This document shows, one piece after another, positions 43,608 through 52,694 of a stretch of DNA of 64,000 nt. The position numbers were made by a program, and so were the translations under genes. Source of the DNA: Rivularia sp035285725 (GTDB taxonomy: Bacteria; Cyanobacteriota; Cyanobacteriia; Cyanobacteriales; Nostocaceae). A model generated the notes under the pieces. It searched no databases, was not told the origin of the DNA, and was given only the letters and a program-made list of their open reading frames with translations. The stretch spans positions 17,739 to 81,738 of the forward strand of contig JAYKJL010000101.1 in NCBI GenBank assembly GCA_035285725.1, read 5' to 3'. Position 1 is the stretch's first letter, and each line of letters starts with the position of its first letter.

Positions 43608-43730
43608 GTCAATTTTGGATTGGGAATGGGTAATTGGTAATTGGTAATTAGTAATTGGGGATTGAGAAATTTATTAGATTAATTCTATTATTGTTTGTTC
43701 ATTTTCTTATTCTAAACAAAGTTCTATAAC

Positions 43731-43799
43731 TTATTTAATATTTTTCATCAACTCATCAATTGTTTCTCCTTGAGAATAACAAGCTTTAAGTTGCGGAAC
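43731..43799 (-). pseudogene. HicB-like antitoxin remnant
   Basis: Minus-strand codons read VPQLKACYSQGETIDELMKN-IK then stop, which matches the core of HicB-family antitoxins (PGCYSQG-T-EEAL-NIKEA). A stop codon lies just upstream, so only 23 codons remain. There is no HicA toxin nearby. A decayed toxin-antitoxin fragment. Confidence 0.45.
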
Positions 43800-43868
43800 T
43801 TAAAAACTTATAGTTCCCAACTTACACCTTTAACCTATAACCTCTAACCTCTAACCTTTGACCTTTAA

Positions 43869-44588
43869 TCATTTTTCCCAAGCCGGATGGGACAACAAAG
43901 AGGAAATTGCTCTTACCCCACGTAATTGATTTGACAAAGGTAAATGACCTCTGGGTGCATCTAAACTCCAGATAAATTCATTGGGATAGCGTGTCCAGTT
44001 ATTCCCGTTTTTCCAACCAATTTTGACCCAGAGGTTTTCCCAATTTTTTCTCAAACCTAACCAGATTTCCCGCTGTACGGAAAAGCCAAATTTACCTTGA
44101 GAATGAATTAACCACAAATTATTAATTGTTTGTAAGTCAGTGATGGGAAATCTTTCTACTTCGGTAAAATACAGCCATTTTCTTTTTAATGCTTCTTCTC
44201 CGGAAAGTTCACACATCTTTTGTAGTGTTAAACGGTCAGCTTCTTGAAACTCTTGATTTGCTAATAATTTTTGCAGTTGGGTGTAATCAATATTGCAATC
44301 CGATTTTAGGGGTACAATTCCTTGAGGAAAATTAATGTGTAAAAATTCTTTAGTTTCGGTCAAATCCGATTGATAAAGAATTTGATAGACCTTACCGTCT
44401 ACTAAATTTGCTGGAACGTCCCGACGCTTCGATAAAAACTCCATCAGCACCTTTAATCCTTCTGTCCCAGAAATCGCGAGTTTTTCCACTAATTCCTGCT
44501 GTTTTTTTTCAGACCCTGCGATTAACTGCATCAGAAGAAAGTCGAAATCGCTGTTAGTAGTGCTGTTTTGAATCATTGGGTCTGTCAT
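43869..44588 (-). CDS. gun4: GUN4-domain tetrapyrrole-binding protein
   Basis: 239 aa from the ATG at 44588, which fits the family length; in-frame ATGs at 44678 and 44699 give long N-terminal extensions of doubtful use. The N-terminal helical domain (SDFDFLLMQLIAGSEKKQQ) and the GUN4 core (LQKLLANQEFQEADRLTLQKM; LIHSQGKFGFSVQREIW; RGHLPLSNQLRGV) are complete. GUN4 binds protoporphyrin IX and Mg-protoporphyrin and stimulates magnesium chelatase in chlorophyll synthesis. A GTTAAAGG-type heptamer tract lies beyond the stop. Confidence 0.93.
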   Translation of the reverse strand: MTDPMIQNSTTNSDFDFLLMQLIAGSEKKQQELVEKLAISGTEGLKVLMEFLSKRRDVPANLVDGKVYQILYQSDLTETKEFLHINFPQGIVPLKSDCNIDYTQLQKLLANQEFQEADRLTLQKMCELSGEEALKRKWLYFTEVERFPITDLQTINNLWLIHSQGKFGFSVQREIWLGLRKNWENLWVKIGWKNGNNWTRYPNEFIWSLDAPRGHLPLSNQLRGVRAISSLLSHPAWEK

Positions 44589-45026
44589 GCCTGTAGTCGT
44601 TAAACGCAATTCAATTAATAATGAACAAGTTTTAGGGATATTTTTATAAAGCAAAGACAGTTTTGGACTGATAGCCATTTTAAGGAGGGATAATCGCACC
44701 TCTTTAAAAAATATTGTGCTGCTATAGCTTACCTGTATCTTTCCCTTCTAGTAAAATATTTTCTCACGAACTGATAAATTATGCTCATAACTTTTTCCCA
44801 GCCTAGCTTTTTGTTGAGCTATTTGACAATTTTGTTGTATATTCAAGAAATGCACCTCTACATGATTGCAGTAACGCATAACTTAAAAATTTCATCAAAA
44901 ATTGCATTTTAGTTTAAAAAAAGCAAGATAAAACAAAATTTGCTAGTCTTTATAACTCTAAATTTTCTTTTTACGTAGAAATTGACTAAGCTAAAAATCT
45001 TGCTGTTTAATCCCAAAGGAGTGGTC

Positions 45027-46445
45027 ATGTACGAAAAAATTAAACCCCCCACAAGCGGAGAAAAAATTACTTTTGTCAACGGTGAACCACAAGTTCCTGA
45101 TAACCCCATTATTCCTTTTATTCGCGGTGATGGTACGGGTATTGATATTTGGCCCGCTACGCAAAAAGTTTTGGATGCTGCTGTGTCCAAGGCTTATGAC
45201 GGTAAGCGAAAAATTAGCTGGTTTAAGGTTTACGCTGGTGATGAAGCTTGCGATTTATACGGTATTTATCAGTATTTACCCGAAGATACTTTGACGGCAA
45301 TTAAAGAGTATGGGGTTGCTATCAAGGGACCTTTGACAACTCCGATCGGTGGTGGAATTCGTTCTTTAAATGTCGCTTTACGACAAATTTTTCAACTTTA
45401 TGCCTGTGTACGTCCCTGTCGCTATTACCCCGGCACTCCTTCTCCTCACAAAAATCCGGAAAAACTTGATGTGATAGTTTATCGGGAAAATACTGAGGAT
45501 ATTTATTTAGGGATTGAATGGAAACAAGGTGATGAAATTGCCAACAAACTCATTAAGCTGTTGAATGAAGAATTGATTCCCGCAACTCCGGAGCATGGTA
45601 AAAAGCAAATTCCTCTAGACTCCGGGATTGGGATTAAACCCATTAGTAAAACTGGTTCCCAGCGTTTGGTACGTCGTGCAATCAAACAAGCTTTACAATT
45701 GCCCAAGGAAAAACAGCAGGTGACTTTGGTGCATAAAGGCAACATTATGAAGTATACCGAAGGTGCTTTCCGGGATTGGGGTTATGAATTAGTCACTTCA
45801 GAATTTCGCGACGAGTGCGTTACCGAAAGGGAATCTTGGATTTTAGGCAACAAGGAAAATAAATCCGATATTTCCCCCGAAGAAAATGCTCGGATGATTG
45901 ACCCCGGTTATGATTCCCTGACACCAGAGAAGAAAGAGCAAATTGTCAAGGAAGTGGAAACAGTTCTTAACTCAATTTGGGAAACTCACGGTAACGGTAA
46001 GTGGAAAGAGAAAATTATGGTAAACGATCGCATTGCCGATAGTATTTTCCAACAAATTCAAACCCGTCCCGATGAGTATTCTATTTTGGCAACAATGAAC
46101 CTTAACGGTGACTATTTATCAGATGCTGCTGCGGCTATCGTTGGGGGGTTAGGAATGGGTCCAGGGGCGAATATTGGCGATGATGCAGCGATATTTGAAG
46201 CTACTCATGGTACAGCACCCAAACACGCCGGTTTAGACCGAATTAACCCCGGTTCCGTGATATTATCCGGCGTAATGATGTTGGAATACATGGGTTGGCA
46301 AGAAGCCGCAGACCTAATTAAGAAAGGTTTGGGAAACGCGATCGCCTCTGGTGAAGTTACCTATGATTTAGCACGGTTAATGGAACCGAAAGTTGAGCCT
46401 TTGAAATGTTCCGAGTTTGCCGAAGCGATTATTAAGCGGTTTTAG
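45027..46445 (+). CDS. icd: NADP-dependent isocitrate dehydrogenase
   Basis: 472 aa from the ATG at 45027 (AAAGGAG 8 bp upstream); an in-frame earlier start at 44982 is rejected. Converts isocitrate to 2-oxoglutarate with NADP in the cytoplasm; 2-oxoglutarate is the nitrogen-status signal for NtcA in cyanobacteria. Motifs: GPLTTPIGGGIRSLNVALRQ (substrate Ser), YRENTEDIYLGIEW, and NLNGDYLSDAAAAIVGGLG then ATHGTAPKHAG for cofactor binding. The length matches the cyanobacterial form. Confidence 0.96.
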   Translation: MYEKIKPPTSGEKITFVNGEPQVPDNPIIPFIRGDGTGIDIWPATQKVLDAAVSKAYDGKRKISWFKVYAGDEACDLYGIYQYLPEDTLTAIKEYGVAIKGPLTTPIGGGIRSLNVALRQIFQLYACVRPCRYYPGTPSPHKNPEKLDVIVYRENTEDIYLGIEWKQGDEIANKLIKLLNEELIPATPEHGKKQIPLDSGIGIKPISKTGSQRLVRRAIKQALQLPKEKQQVTLVHKGNIMKYTEGAFRDWGYELVTSEFRDECVTERESWILGNKENKSDISPEENARMIDPGYDSLTPEKKEQIVKEVETVLNSIWETHGNGKWKEKIMVNDRIADSIFQQIQTRPDEYSILATMNLNGDYLSDAAAAIVGGLGMGPGANIGDDAAIFEATHGTAPKHAGLDRINPGSVILSGVMMLEYMGWQEAADLIKKGLGNAIASGEVTYDLARLMEPKVEPLKCSEFAEAIIKRF

Positions 46446-46452
46446 GAGTTGT

Positions 46453-46477
46453 AGAGACGTAGCAATGCTACGTCTCT
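46453..46477 (+). terminator. Terminator/hairpin repeat after icd
   Basis: AGAGACGTAGC-AAT-GCTACGTCTCT, perfect 11-bp arms 8 bp after the icd stop, followed by TATT. A member of the AGACGTAGC hairpin family also at 24254 and inside selD at 59051. Confidence 0.7.
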
Positions 46478-47097
46478 TATTGCTGAATTAGAAGTTAAAT
46501 TTTTTGTAGGGTGTGTTAGCGACAGCGTAACGCACCTTTTTTTTTGGTAAAGCTAAAATTTAAAAAAAACTGCATAAATTGATCGAAGTCTCACCCATAA
46601 GATAAATAGAACATATTTGACAAACACTATTATTGGTCATAATCAGATTTATCTATAAAGATGCATTATTTATGTAATATGTCAACAAAAATATTACAAA
46701 AGCAAAGATAAGTCTAAATTTATGATTCAATCATTTTTATACTTGTAATATTAATATATGCTTGCTAAGTATGATTTTTGAGTGATTTGGATGAATTTAG
46801 TTCAAGAAATAAGTTTAAATCGGAGGTAATAGGGAAATAAAATAAACGATAATTCTCAACAAAAACTTTGTCAATTTCAATACCAAATAGGGAATATATC
46901 CTCACCAATTGGTTTGAATCCTAATCCTGCTGTAATGACTTTGTTTTGAGCATCTGGTGATGCAATAACAGTAACCCTATGCTAATCATTTTATAATTTA
47001 ATAATTTGACCTAAATGAAATCAAAAATTCAAATAAAGGATGAAGATTACCAACCGTTAACTTCATCCTTGATATTTATTCACTTAAAATTGAGTCC
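46478..47097. other. Long intergenic region with repeats and a gene relic
   Basis: Contains a palindromic repeat (GTAGGGTGTGTTAGCG ... GCGTAACGCACC, 46506-46536, with a long T-run) and a small coding relic on the minus strand (46877-46981). The rest is AT-rich and has no other gene. Confidence 0.6.
46877..46981 (-). pseudogene. Short acetyltransferase-like C-terminal relic
   Basis: The minus strand reads VTVIASPDAQNKVITAGLGF then KPIGEDIFPIWY and stop, bounded by an upstream stop. The GLGF segment followed by a short strand is like the end of a GNAT acetyltransferase. It is only 34 codons, so the assignment is weak. Confidence 0.3.
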
Positions 47098-48114
47098 TCA
47101 ACGGAACATACTACTAACAGAACTATCTTCATGAATCCGCCAAATAGTTTCTCCAATCAGATTAGCAACTGAAAGTGTGACTAATTGAGGAAAATGTTTA
47201 CTCTCATCCAAAGGAATTGTATTAGTCACAATCACTTCTTCAAATAAACCGCTAGAAAGCCTCTCAATTGCCGGAGGAGAGAAAACAGGATGAGTCGCAC
47301 AAGCATACACCTGACGCGCTCCTTCTTCACGTAGTAAACGCGCTCCCTGAGTGATGGTTCCAGCAGTATCAATCATATCGTCTACCAAGACGGCTGTTTT
47401 GCCCTCAACATCACCAATGACATTCAACACTTCAGCTACATTATGGGCTTGACGACGTTTATCAATAATTGCCAAGGGTGCATCATTCAGCTTTTTCGCA
47501 AATGACCTAGCTCTTGCAACACCACCCACATCCGGGGAAACTACAACAATATCCGACAAGTTTTTACTCGCCAAATATTCCAGAATTACTGGTACGCTGT
47601 AAACATGATCTAAGGGGATATCGAAATAACCCTGTATTTGTGCCGAATGTAAATCCATTGCCAAAATCCGGTTTGCACCTGCTTGAGTAATCAAGTTAGC
47701 TACCAGTTTGGCTGTAATTGATTCTCTTCCCGCAGTTTTCCGATCAGCACGAGCGTAACCGTAGTAGGGAATCACTGCTGTCACCTGTCGTGCAGATGCT
47801 CGACGACAAGCATCAATCATCACTAACAATTCCATTAAATTGTCATTCACAGGATGACAAGAGGGCTGGATTAAATAAACATCACAGCCTCGAATCGATT
47901 CTTGGATTTGCACGTAAATTTCGCCATCTGCGAATCTTTTACGAATCATTGGTCCCAAATCCATACCCAAATAACGGGCAATTTCTTGAGATAATGGTAC
48001 ATTAGCAGAACCAGAGAACAGTCGCAGACGATGATTATCTGTAGATCCGGTTGCAGCTGGTTGCATTTTTAAAGTGGCACTACTCAGCACAGCAGCCCCT
48101 TGTTGTGCATTCAT
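47098..48114 (-). CDS. prs: Ribose-phosphate pyrophosphokinase
   Basis: 338 aa from the ATG at 48114; an in-frame ATG at 48213 would add 33 residues and cannot be excluded. Makes PRPP from ribose-5-phosphate and ATP for nucleotide, His and Trp synthesis. Motifs: RLFSGSANVPLSQEIARYLG, ADGEIYVQIQESIRGCDVY, the flexible loop YARADRKTAGRE, DLHSAQIQGYFDIP (metal binding) and the PRPP motif VLVDDMIDTAGTI. Class I, allosteric type. Confidence 0.95.
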   Translation of the reverse strand: MNAQQGAAVLSSATLKMQPAATGSTDNHRLRLFSGSANVPLSQEIARYLGMDLGPMIRKRFADGEIYVQIQESIRGCDVYLIQPSCHPVNDNLMELLVMIDACRRASARQVTAVIPYYGYARADRKTAGRESITAKLVANLITQAGANRILAMDLHSAQIQGYFDIPLDHVYSVPVILEYLASKNLSDIVVVSPDVGGVARARSFAKKLNDAPLAIIDKRRQAHNVAEVLNVIGDVEGKTAVLVDDMIDTAGTITQGARLLREEGARQVYACATHPVFSPPAIERLSSGLFEEVIVTNTIPLDESKHFPQLVTLSVANLIGETIWRIHEDSSVSSMFR

Positions 48115-48214
48115 GGCAATCCTATTATTAGAGATTTTACTTATTGAGCTTAAATAATCGCCCATAATTGATGATGATTTCTCCATTCCTCTTGGATTTA
48201 TATGCTCAGACATC

Positions 48215-49099
48215 CCCCCATCAAACTATCCATTTTGAGCAATTTTCCTTCTCACCGAAGATAAATAAACCATTGTCAGCTTAACTGATATTAATTAGTT
48301 TAACCAGACCTCTTTGTAGTTTTTTTTTTGCGAATAAAAATTAGATATGAATATTAATTGAGCTTTAACCTCCTATCTTTACAGGTTTTACAAAACTAAA
48401 AAAATCGCCTTCAAAGTTAACTTCGACGTCAAAGTATATTTTTATTTAATTCATATTTCTCTGACTCGTAACTATTTCTAACTGAAAATGGCATCATACT
48501 TTTAATGATTGGTTAATTCACTTAATTATTAACCAATGTATTAATATATAAATGTATTTATATTTTTGAGTATAACTACTTATATTATATAAATTTTACA
48601 ATAATTAAATATTTTAGAATATTAATGCTCTTGTTGATAACCTATCATCTTGGCTTTAATGTTCCAAATCTGACAATTTCATCAACATTTCTGGTACTTA
48701 TACCCTAGCTGCTCGGTTTTACTCAACTTTCAAGATTGTTGTTTTAGTTATGCACAACCGCTTGTCAACAGCAGTAAATTTGAAGATTTTCCATGAATAG
48801 CCGCATTACAGCCAATATTCAAGGAACTCATACTAAGTTAATTTGAGTCGAATTGATTGACAAAAATACTTGCAAATGTATTCTATTTATCTAAAATATA
48901 CGTCTATGTTCTATTTTAAAAATAACAAGTGATTATCTTTACCCAAAATTTCCTTAAATTTAATTTTTTCTTAAAAGTAGCTTGTTTATCTTTTGACCCA
49001 TTCATAAATTAGACAAAATGGTTAAAGGTTAAAGGTTGTAATTCCCTACTCCCGAACGAACTATACTCCCCATTTAAACGACATAAAAATCATTCTATT
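48215..49099. other. Long AT-rich intergenic region
   Basis: About 885 bp between prs and the kinase gene, divergent. It contains a short GGTTAAA repeat (49020-49036) and otherwise AT-rich sequence. No gene, strong hairpin or repeat family member was recognised. Confidence 0.5.
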
Positions 49100-50806
49100 A
49101 TGCAACCACCAATTAGTTCCGACACTGTATTACAAAATCGTTACAAAATCATTAAAGTTTTGGGTCAAGGGGGATTCGGTAGAACCTATTTAGCGGAAGA
49201 CCAAAGACGTTTTAACGAACTTTGCGCGATTAAGGAGTTGATTCCCAATGCTACAGGTACTTCTGCTTGGGAAAAAGCACAGGAGCTTTTTGCTAGAGAA
49301 GCGGCTATTCTGTATCAAATTAAACATTCTCAAATTCCTCAATTTCGGGAAAAGTTTGAACAAGACCAGCGATTATTTTTGGTACAGGATTACGTTGAGG
49401 GAAAAACTTACTACGATTTGCTCGCAGAACGTAAAGCTGTAGGTGGTGCTTTTACGGAAGCTGAGGTGTTGCGCTTGATGCGCTTATTATTACCTGTATT
49501 AGATTATATTCACGCTAAGGGAATCATTCACCGCGATATTTCACCGGATAATATTATTATGCGTGAAAGTGATAAACTGCCGGTTTTAATTGATTTTGGG
49601 GTTGTTAAAGAATTAGCTACCCGATTGCGTTCGCGAAGCATTTCCGAAGGAAAATCGGGATCAACTACTCCTGAAACTTATGTGGGAAAACCAGGTTATT
49701 CACCTAGTGAGCAAATTCAAACGGGTCAAGCTTATCCTAGTAGCGATTTGTATGCTTTAGCAGTGAGTGCGATAGTTCTACTTACTGGGAAGGAAACCAC
49801 GGAGTTATTTGATGACAATCTGTTAAATTGGAATTGGCAACGCTGGGTAACAGTTAATCCTCGATTTGCTCAAATTTTGAATCGAATGTTGAGTCATAAA
49901 CCTGGTGGTCGTTATCAAAGTGCTATGGAAGTTTCCGAAGCATTAGATTCTTTAAATCAACAAGGCGTTGGTCAACCCGACCTATCAAGAATGCGGACAG
50001 TCGCTGTTGGTGGTAGACTTGACCCAGTACAGCCACCTCGTCGTCAACCTGACCGGGTGATTCCACCACCACGACAAGATTCGGTTGTAGATAATCCCTT
50101 GGCTGTAGGAGCAATCGCTGCGCTTGTGGTTGCATTTGCCGGGTTGGGTTCTTGGGCTTTGGTCAGAACTATTCAAAATGCATCACTTTCTCAATCAGAA
50201 TCACCTCCCCCTCAAACATTTGCTTCACCTTTTCTCACTCCAACACCAACAGTATTAGATGAACCAGTTGTTTTTAGCAAGCGGCTGAATCTGGGACTTT
50301 CTAATACAGCCACCATCAGAGGTACATTGAAAGCTAATCAAACTATTCAGTACACTTTTGACGGTCAAGAAGAACAAAGTTTTACAGCAGTGTTAGTTGA
50401 AGAAAACGGTGTCTCGTTATCAGTATTAGGTCCAAATCAAGAGTTGATTGATAATGCAGCACGACAAGTAAGTTTTTATGAAGGGAAGTTACCTTTTACT
50501 GGTAAATATACTATTGAGTTAAACAATCTTCCCGATATTCAAGAAGCCGAATATATCTTGAGAGTCCGGTTGCGAGAACCAGAATTACCAACACCTACAC
50601 CGACACCTACACAAGAGACTCCGACACCAACAGAAGTAACACCGACACCATCAGATGATAACGTTCCAAATTCCGACTCCCCCAGTCCAAGTCTAGCGCC
50701 AATTCAAGTTCCCTCCATACTCAAACCAACTCCTTCCCAAGACGAAACAATTAACCCAACTGTGGAACCCACTCCGGAATCCGAGTCGGATTCAACAACT
50801 CCTTGA
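49100..50806 (+). CDS. Membrane Ser/Thr protein kinase with PPC-like outer domain
   Basis: 568 aa. The kinase domain covers about 15-270: Gly loop LGQGGFGRTYLAE, ATP Lys45 in CAIKEL, catalytic loop HRDISPDN (His144-Asp146; the usual Lys is Ser148), and DFG at Asp165. A Pro-rich linker, one transmembrane helix (about 331-355, AVGAIAALVVAFAGLGSWAL) and an outer domain with beta-sandwich PPC-like features (GTLKANQTIQYTF; YTIELNNL) follow. The tail is rich in Pro and Thr (TPTPTPTQ). Cyanobacterial Hanks-type kinase that links an outside signal to cytoplasmic phosphorylation; targets unknown. It stands alone on the plus strand. Confidence 0.92.
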   Translation: MQPPISSDTVLQNRYKIIKVLGQGGFGRTYLAEDQRRFNELCAIKELIPNATGTSAWEKAQELFAREAAILYQIKHSQIPQFREKFEQDQRLFLVQDYVEGKTYYDLLAERKAVGGAFTEAEVLRLMRLLLPVLDYIHAKGIIHRDISPDNIIMRESDKLPVLIDFGVVKELATRLRSRSISEGKSGSTTPETYVGKPGYSPSEQIQTGQAYPSSDLYALAVSAIVLLTGKETTELFDDNLLNWNWQRWVTVNPRFAQILNRMLSHKPGGRYQSAMEVSEALDSLNQQGVGQPDLSRMRTVAVGGRLDPVQPPRRQPDRVIPPPRQDSVVDNPLAVGAIAALVVAFAGLGSWALVRTIQNASLSQSESPPPQTFASPFLTPTPTVLDEPVVFSKRLNLGLSNTATIRGTLKANQTIQYTFDGQEEQSFTAVLVEENGVSLSVLGPNQELIDNAARQVSFYEGKLPFTGKYTIELNNLPDIQEAEYILRVRLREPELPTPTPTPTQETPTPTEVTPTPSDDNVPNSDSPSPSLAPIQVPSILKPTPSQDETINPTVEPTPESESDSTTP

Positions 50807-50925
50807 AATGACAAGTACTTTCGAGCAAAAAATCAATTCTCAAGCAATAAAACAGAGTTAATTTACTTTAACTTAAATTCCATCGAATTTGGTTTACCTA
50901 AGAAAAAACACCAATATTTATTCAG

Positions 50926-51251
50926 ATGACTATTAGTGCAGCAGTTACCGTTCAAATCAAAACTTTAAATGACCTTCAAACTCGTTGTAACTTATATCAA
51001 GCAAAAGATGGTTTTTCACGGAATGGCTAGAAAATTTACCTCAACTCAATGAAACGGAAAAAGCAGAAGTTGCACGGCTCAAATAACGTTACGATTACCA
51101 ATTTCCCCGTCGTCACGAACTAAGTGAAGTTTTGCAGATTCTGAAGCAATTAGGAAAAATGCTAAGGGAGTGGAATGTTTGAGATTATTTTTATTTACCA
51201 GGGAAAGCTCTGTTTGGCGATCGCGAATATCCCCAAATCAACTCCAAATAA
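50926..51251 (+). pseudogene. Decayed cyanobacterial hypothetical gene
   Basis: Reading from the ATG at 50926 gives MTISAAVTVQIKTLNDLQTR...QAKDGF, then the frame breaks at a run of five T (about 51018). The shifted frame continues FTEWLENLPQLNETEKAEVA, meets TAA, goes on RYDYQFPRRHELSEVLQILK, meets TGA at 51180, and ends DYFYLPGKALFGDREYPQIN. With one frameshift and two in-frame stops removed it is one continuous protein of about 108 aa. The segment EWLENLPQL-ETEK is common to a large family of uncharacterised cyanobacterial proteins. Clearly a pseudogene. Confidence 0.75.
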
Positions 51252-51415
51252 ATTTATTACTTACAGCAATTTTGACATACGGCAGTTATAAAAATACCGC
51301 ATTTTCTCAATGTAAATACTATTTTTTGAGTTTGTACGTAAAATATAATACTTAAAAATATAGTTAATTTTCAACAAGCTATATCCACAATCTAATTCAA
51401 TTTCAACAAATTCAG

Positions 51416-51679
51416 TTTTTCTCAGTTTAAATACGGAGCAACTTTTGCAGCTACATAAAACACCTTAATTACTGAGAAAAAGATACAACTCTACATATAA
51501 ACACCAAAAAAGTTCAGTATTTCGCAATAAAATTTAAACAAAAATCATTCTGTTGAGAATGAAGTCATTAATAATGAGAGCATTTTCATTTATCTAACCA
51601 AATTACGTTGTTTTTTAGATGTCGCCTAAATCACTTTTCATGTAAAATAAAATTTATATATAATCTGTTTGGACTTATT
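51416..51679 (+). ncRNA. Dispersed structured non-coding segment, copy 1 (candidate RNA)
   Basis: About 264 bp that align with 61641-61908 along their length while lacking a shared reading frame. Near its 5' end, TTTTTCTCAGT (51416-51426) pairs perfectly with ACTGAGAAAAA (51471-51481) around a 44-nt loop. In copy 2 the stem is TCTCCGT/ACGGAGA: the A-T pair has become C-G on both sides, a compensatory change. The 3' part (GTCATTAATAATG and TATATAATCTGTTTGGACTT) is the best conserved. Function unknown; a leader RNA, small RNA or non-autonomous mobile element are options. It lies about 230 bp upstream of bioD. Confidence 0.4.
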
Positions 51680-51906
51680 GACTGTTTTTTTATATTTTGC
51701 AAATTAGATTTAAATGATAATATAAGTAAAATAATTTATAAAATATTTTAATAAAATAATTTAATTGTCCAAAGGACATAGTTTTGATTAATACTTCTTA
51801 CATAAAAGCCCTCTGCCCTCAGCAAAGCTGCCTTTTTTTGTAATTTAATACGAACGAAGAGACAATAGTTAATCGTTTTAATTAATCCAAAATCTCTTAG
51901 CGTAGC
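51680..51906. other. bioD upstream region
   Basis: AT-rich spacer, with a T-run after CCTCTGCCCTCAGCAAAGC (51812-51830) that could be a weak terminator, then the dispersed segment GCGTAGCGTGTCCGGAGGAC (51901-51920), related to 54014-54036, which supplies the only purine-rich ribosome-site-like sequence for bioD. Confidence 0.45.
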
Positions 51907-52611
51907 GTGTCCGGAGGACATAATCTAAAATTGCTAAAAACATTATTTATTACTGGAACTGATACCGATGCAGGTAAAACCGTTTTTACCACAGCCTTAG
52001 CTGCTTATTTACAAAAATATCGTCAAGAGCTAAGTTTAGGCATCATGAAACCGATTCAGTCGGGAATTGGCGATCGCGAAATTTATCAAAGATTATTTTC
52101 ACTATCGCAATCGGACACGGAAATTACACCATTGTATTTTCAAGCGCCGTTAGCCCCACCAATAGCCGCAGCAAAAGAAAATCGAGAGGTAGATTTAGGT
52201 ATAGTTTGGCAAACTTTTAGTCAACTACAAAAAAGTCACGATTTCCTATTAGTAGAAGCTTTGGGCGGTTTAGGTTCTCCAGTCACGGATGAATTTACAG
52301 TCGCTGATTTAGCAGGTGAATGGCATTTACCGACAGTATTGGTTGTACCGATAAAATTGGGTGCGATTTCTCAAGCAGTAGCAAATGTAGCTTTAGCAAA
52401 ACAATCAAAAATACACTTAATAGGAATTATCTTAAATTGTACTCAAGCACTAACACCCGAACAAATCGCCGATTGGACACCAATAGATTTAATTGAGTCG
52501 TTAACGAATATTCCCGTATTAGGTTGTTTACCCTATTTAGAAAATCCTTTAGATTTGGAAGAATTAGCAAAAGTCGCATCCGATTTACAATTAGAAAAAT
52601 TATTTAATTAA
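51907..52611 (+). CDS. bioD: Dethiobiotin synthetase
   Basis: About 227-234 aa. ATP-dependent ring closure of diaminopelargonate with CO2 in biotin synthesis. The P-loop FITGTDTDAGKTVF, the substrate loop KPIQSG and the motif LLVEALGGLGSPV are present. The start is uncertain: GTG at 51907 sits in a dispersed repeat (GTGTCCGGAGGAC), while TTG at 51931 gives the family-like start LKTLFITGTD and would use the GGAGGA as a distant ribosome site. No other biotin genes are nearby. Confidence 0.93.
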   Translation: MSGGHNLKLLKTLFITGTDTDAGKTVFTTALAAYLQKYRQELSLGIMKPIQSGIGDREIYQRLFSLSQSDTEITPLYFQAPLAPPIAAAKENREVDLGIVWQTFSQLQKSHDFLLVEALGGLGSPVTDEFTVADLAGEWHLPTVLVVPIKLGAISQAVANVALAKQSKIHLIGIILNCTQALTPEQIADWTPIDLIESLTNIPVLGCLPYLENPLDLEELAKVASDLQLEKLFN

Positions 52612-52694
52612 TAACTTGGGAATGGGGTTCAGGGGAGATAAAAAGAAAGAAATATTTCAAATTTATAATCCAAAATCCAAAATCCAAAATTGTC

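Noticed and set aside
51170..51355. 61-codon frame after the kinase gene
   Set aside because: It overlaps the pseudogene in a different frame; the pseudogene frame gives the recognisable sequence (YPQIN).
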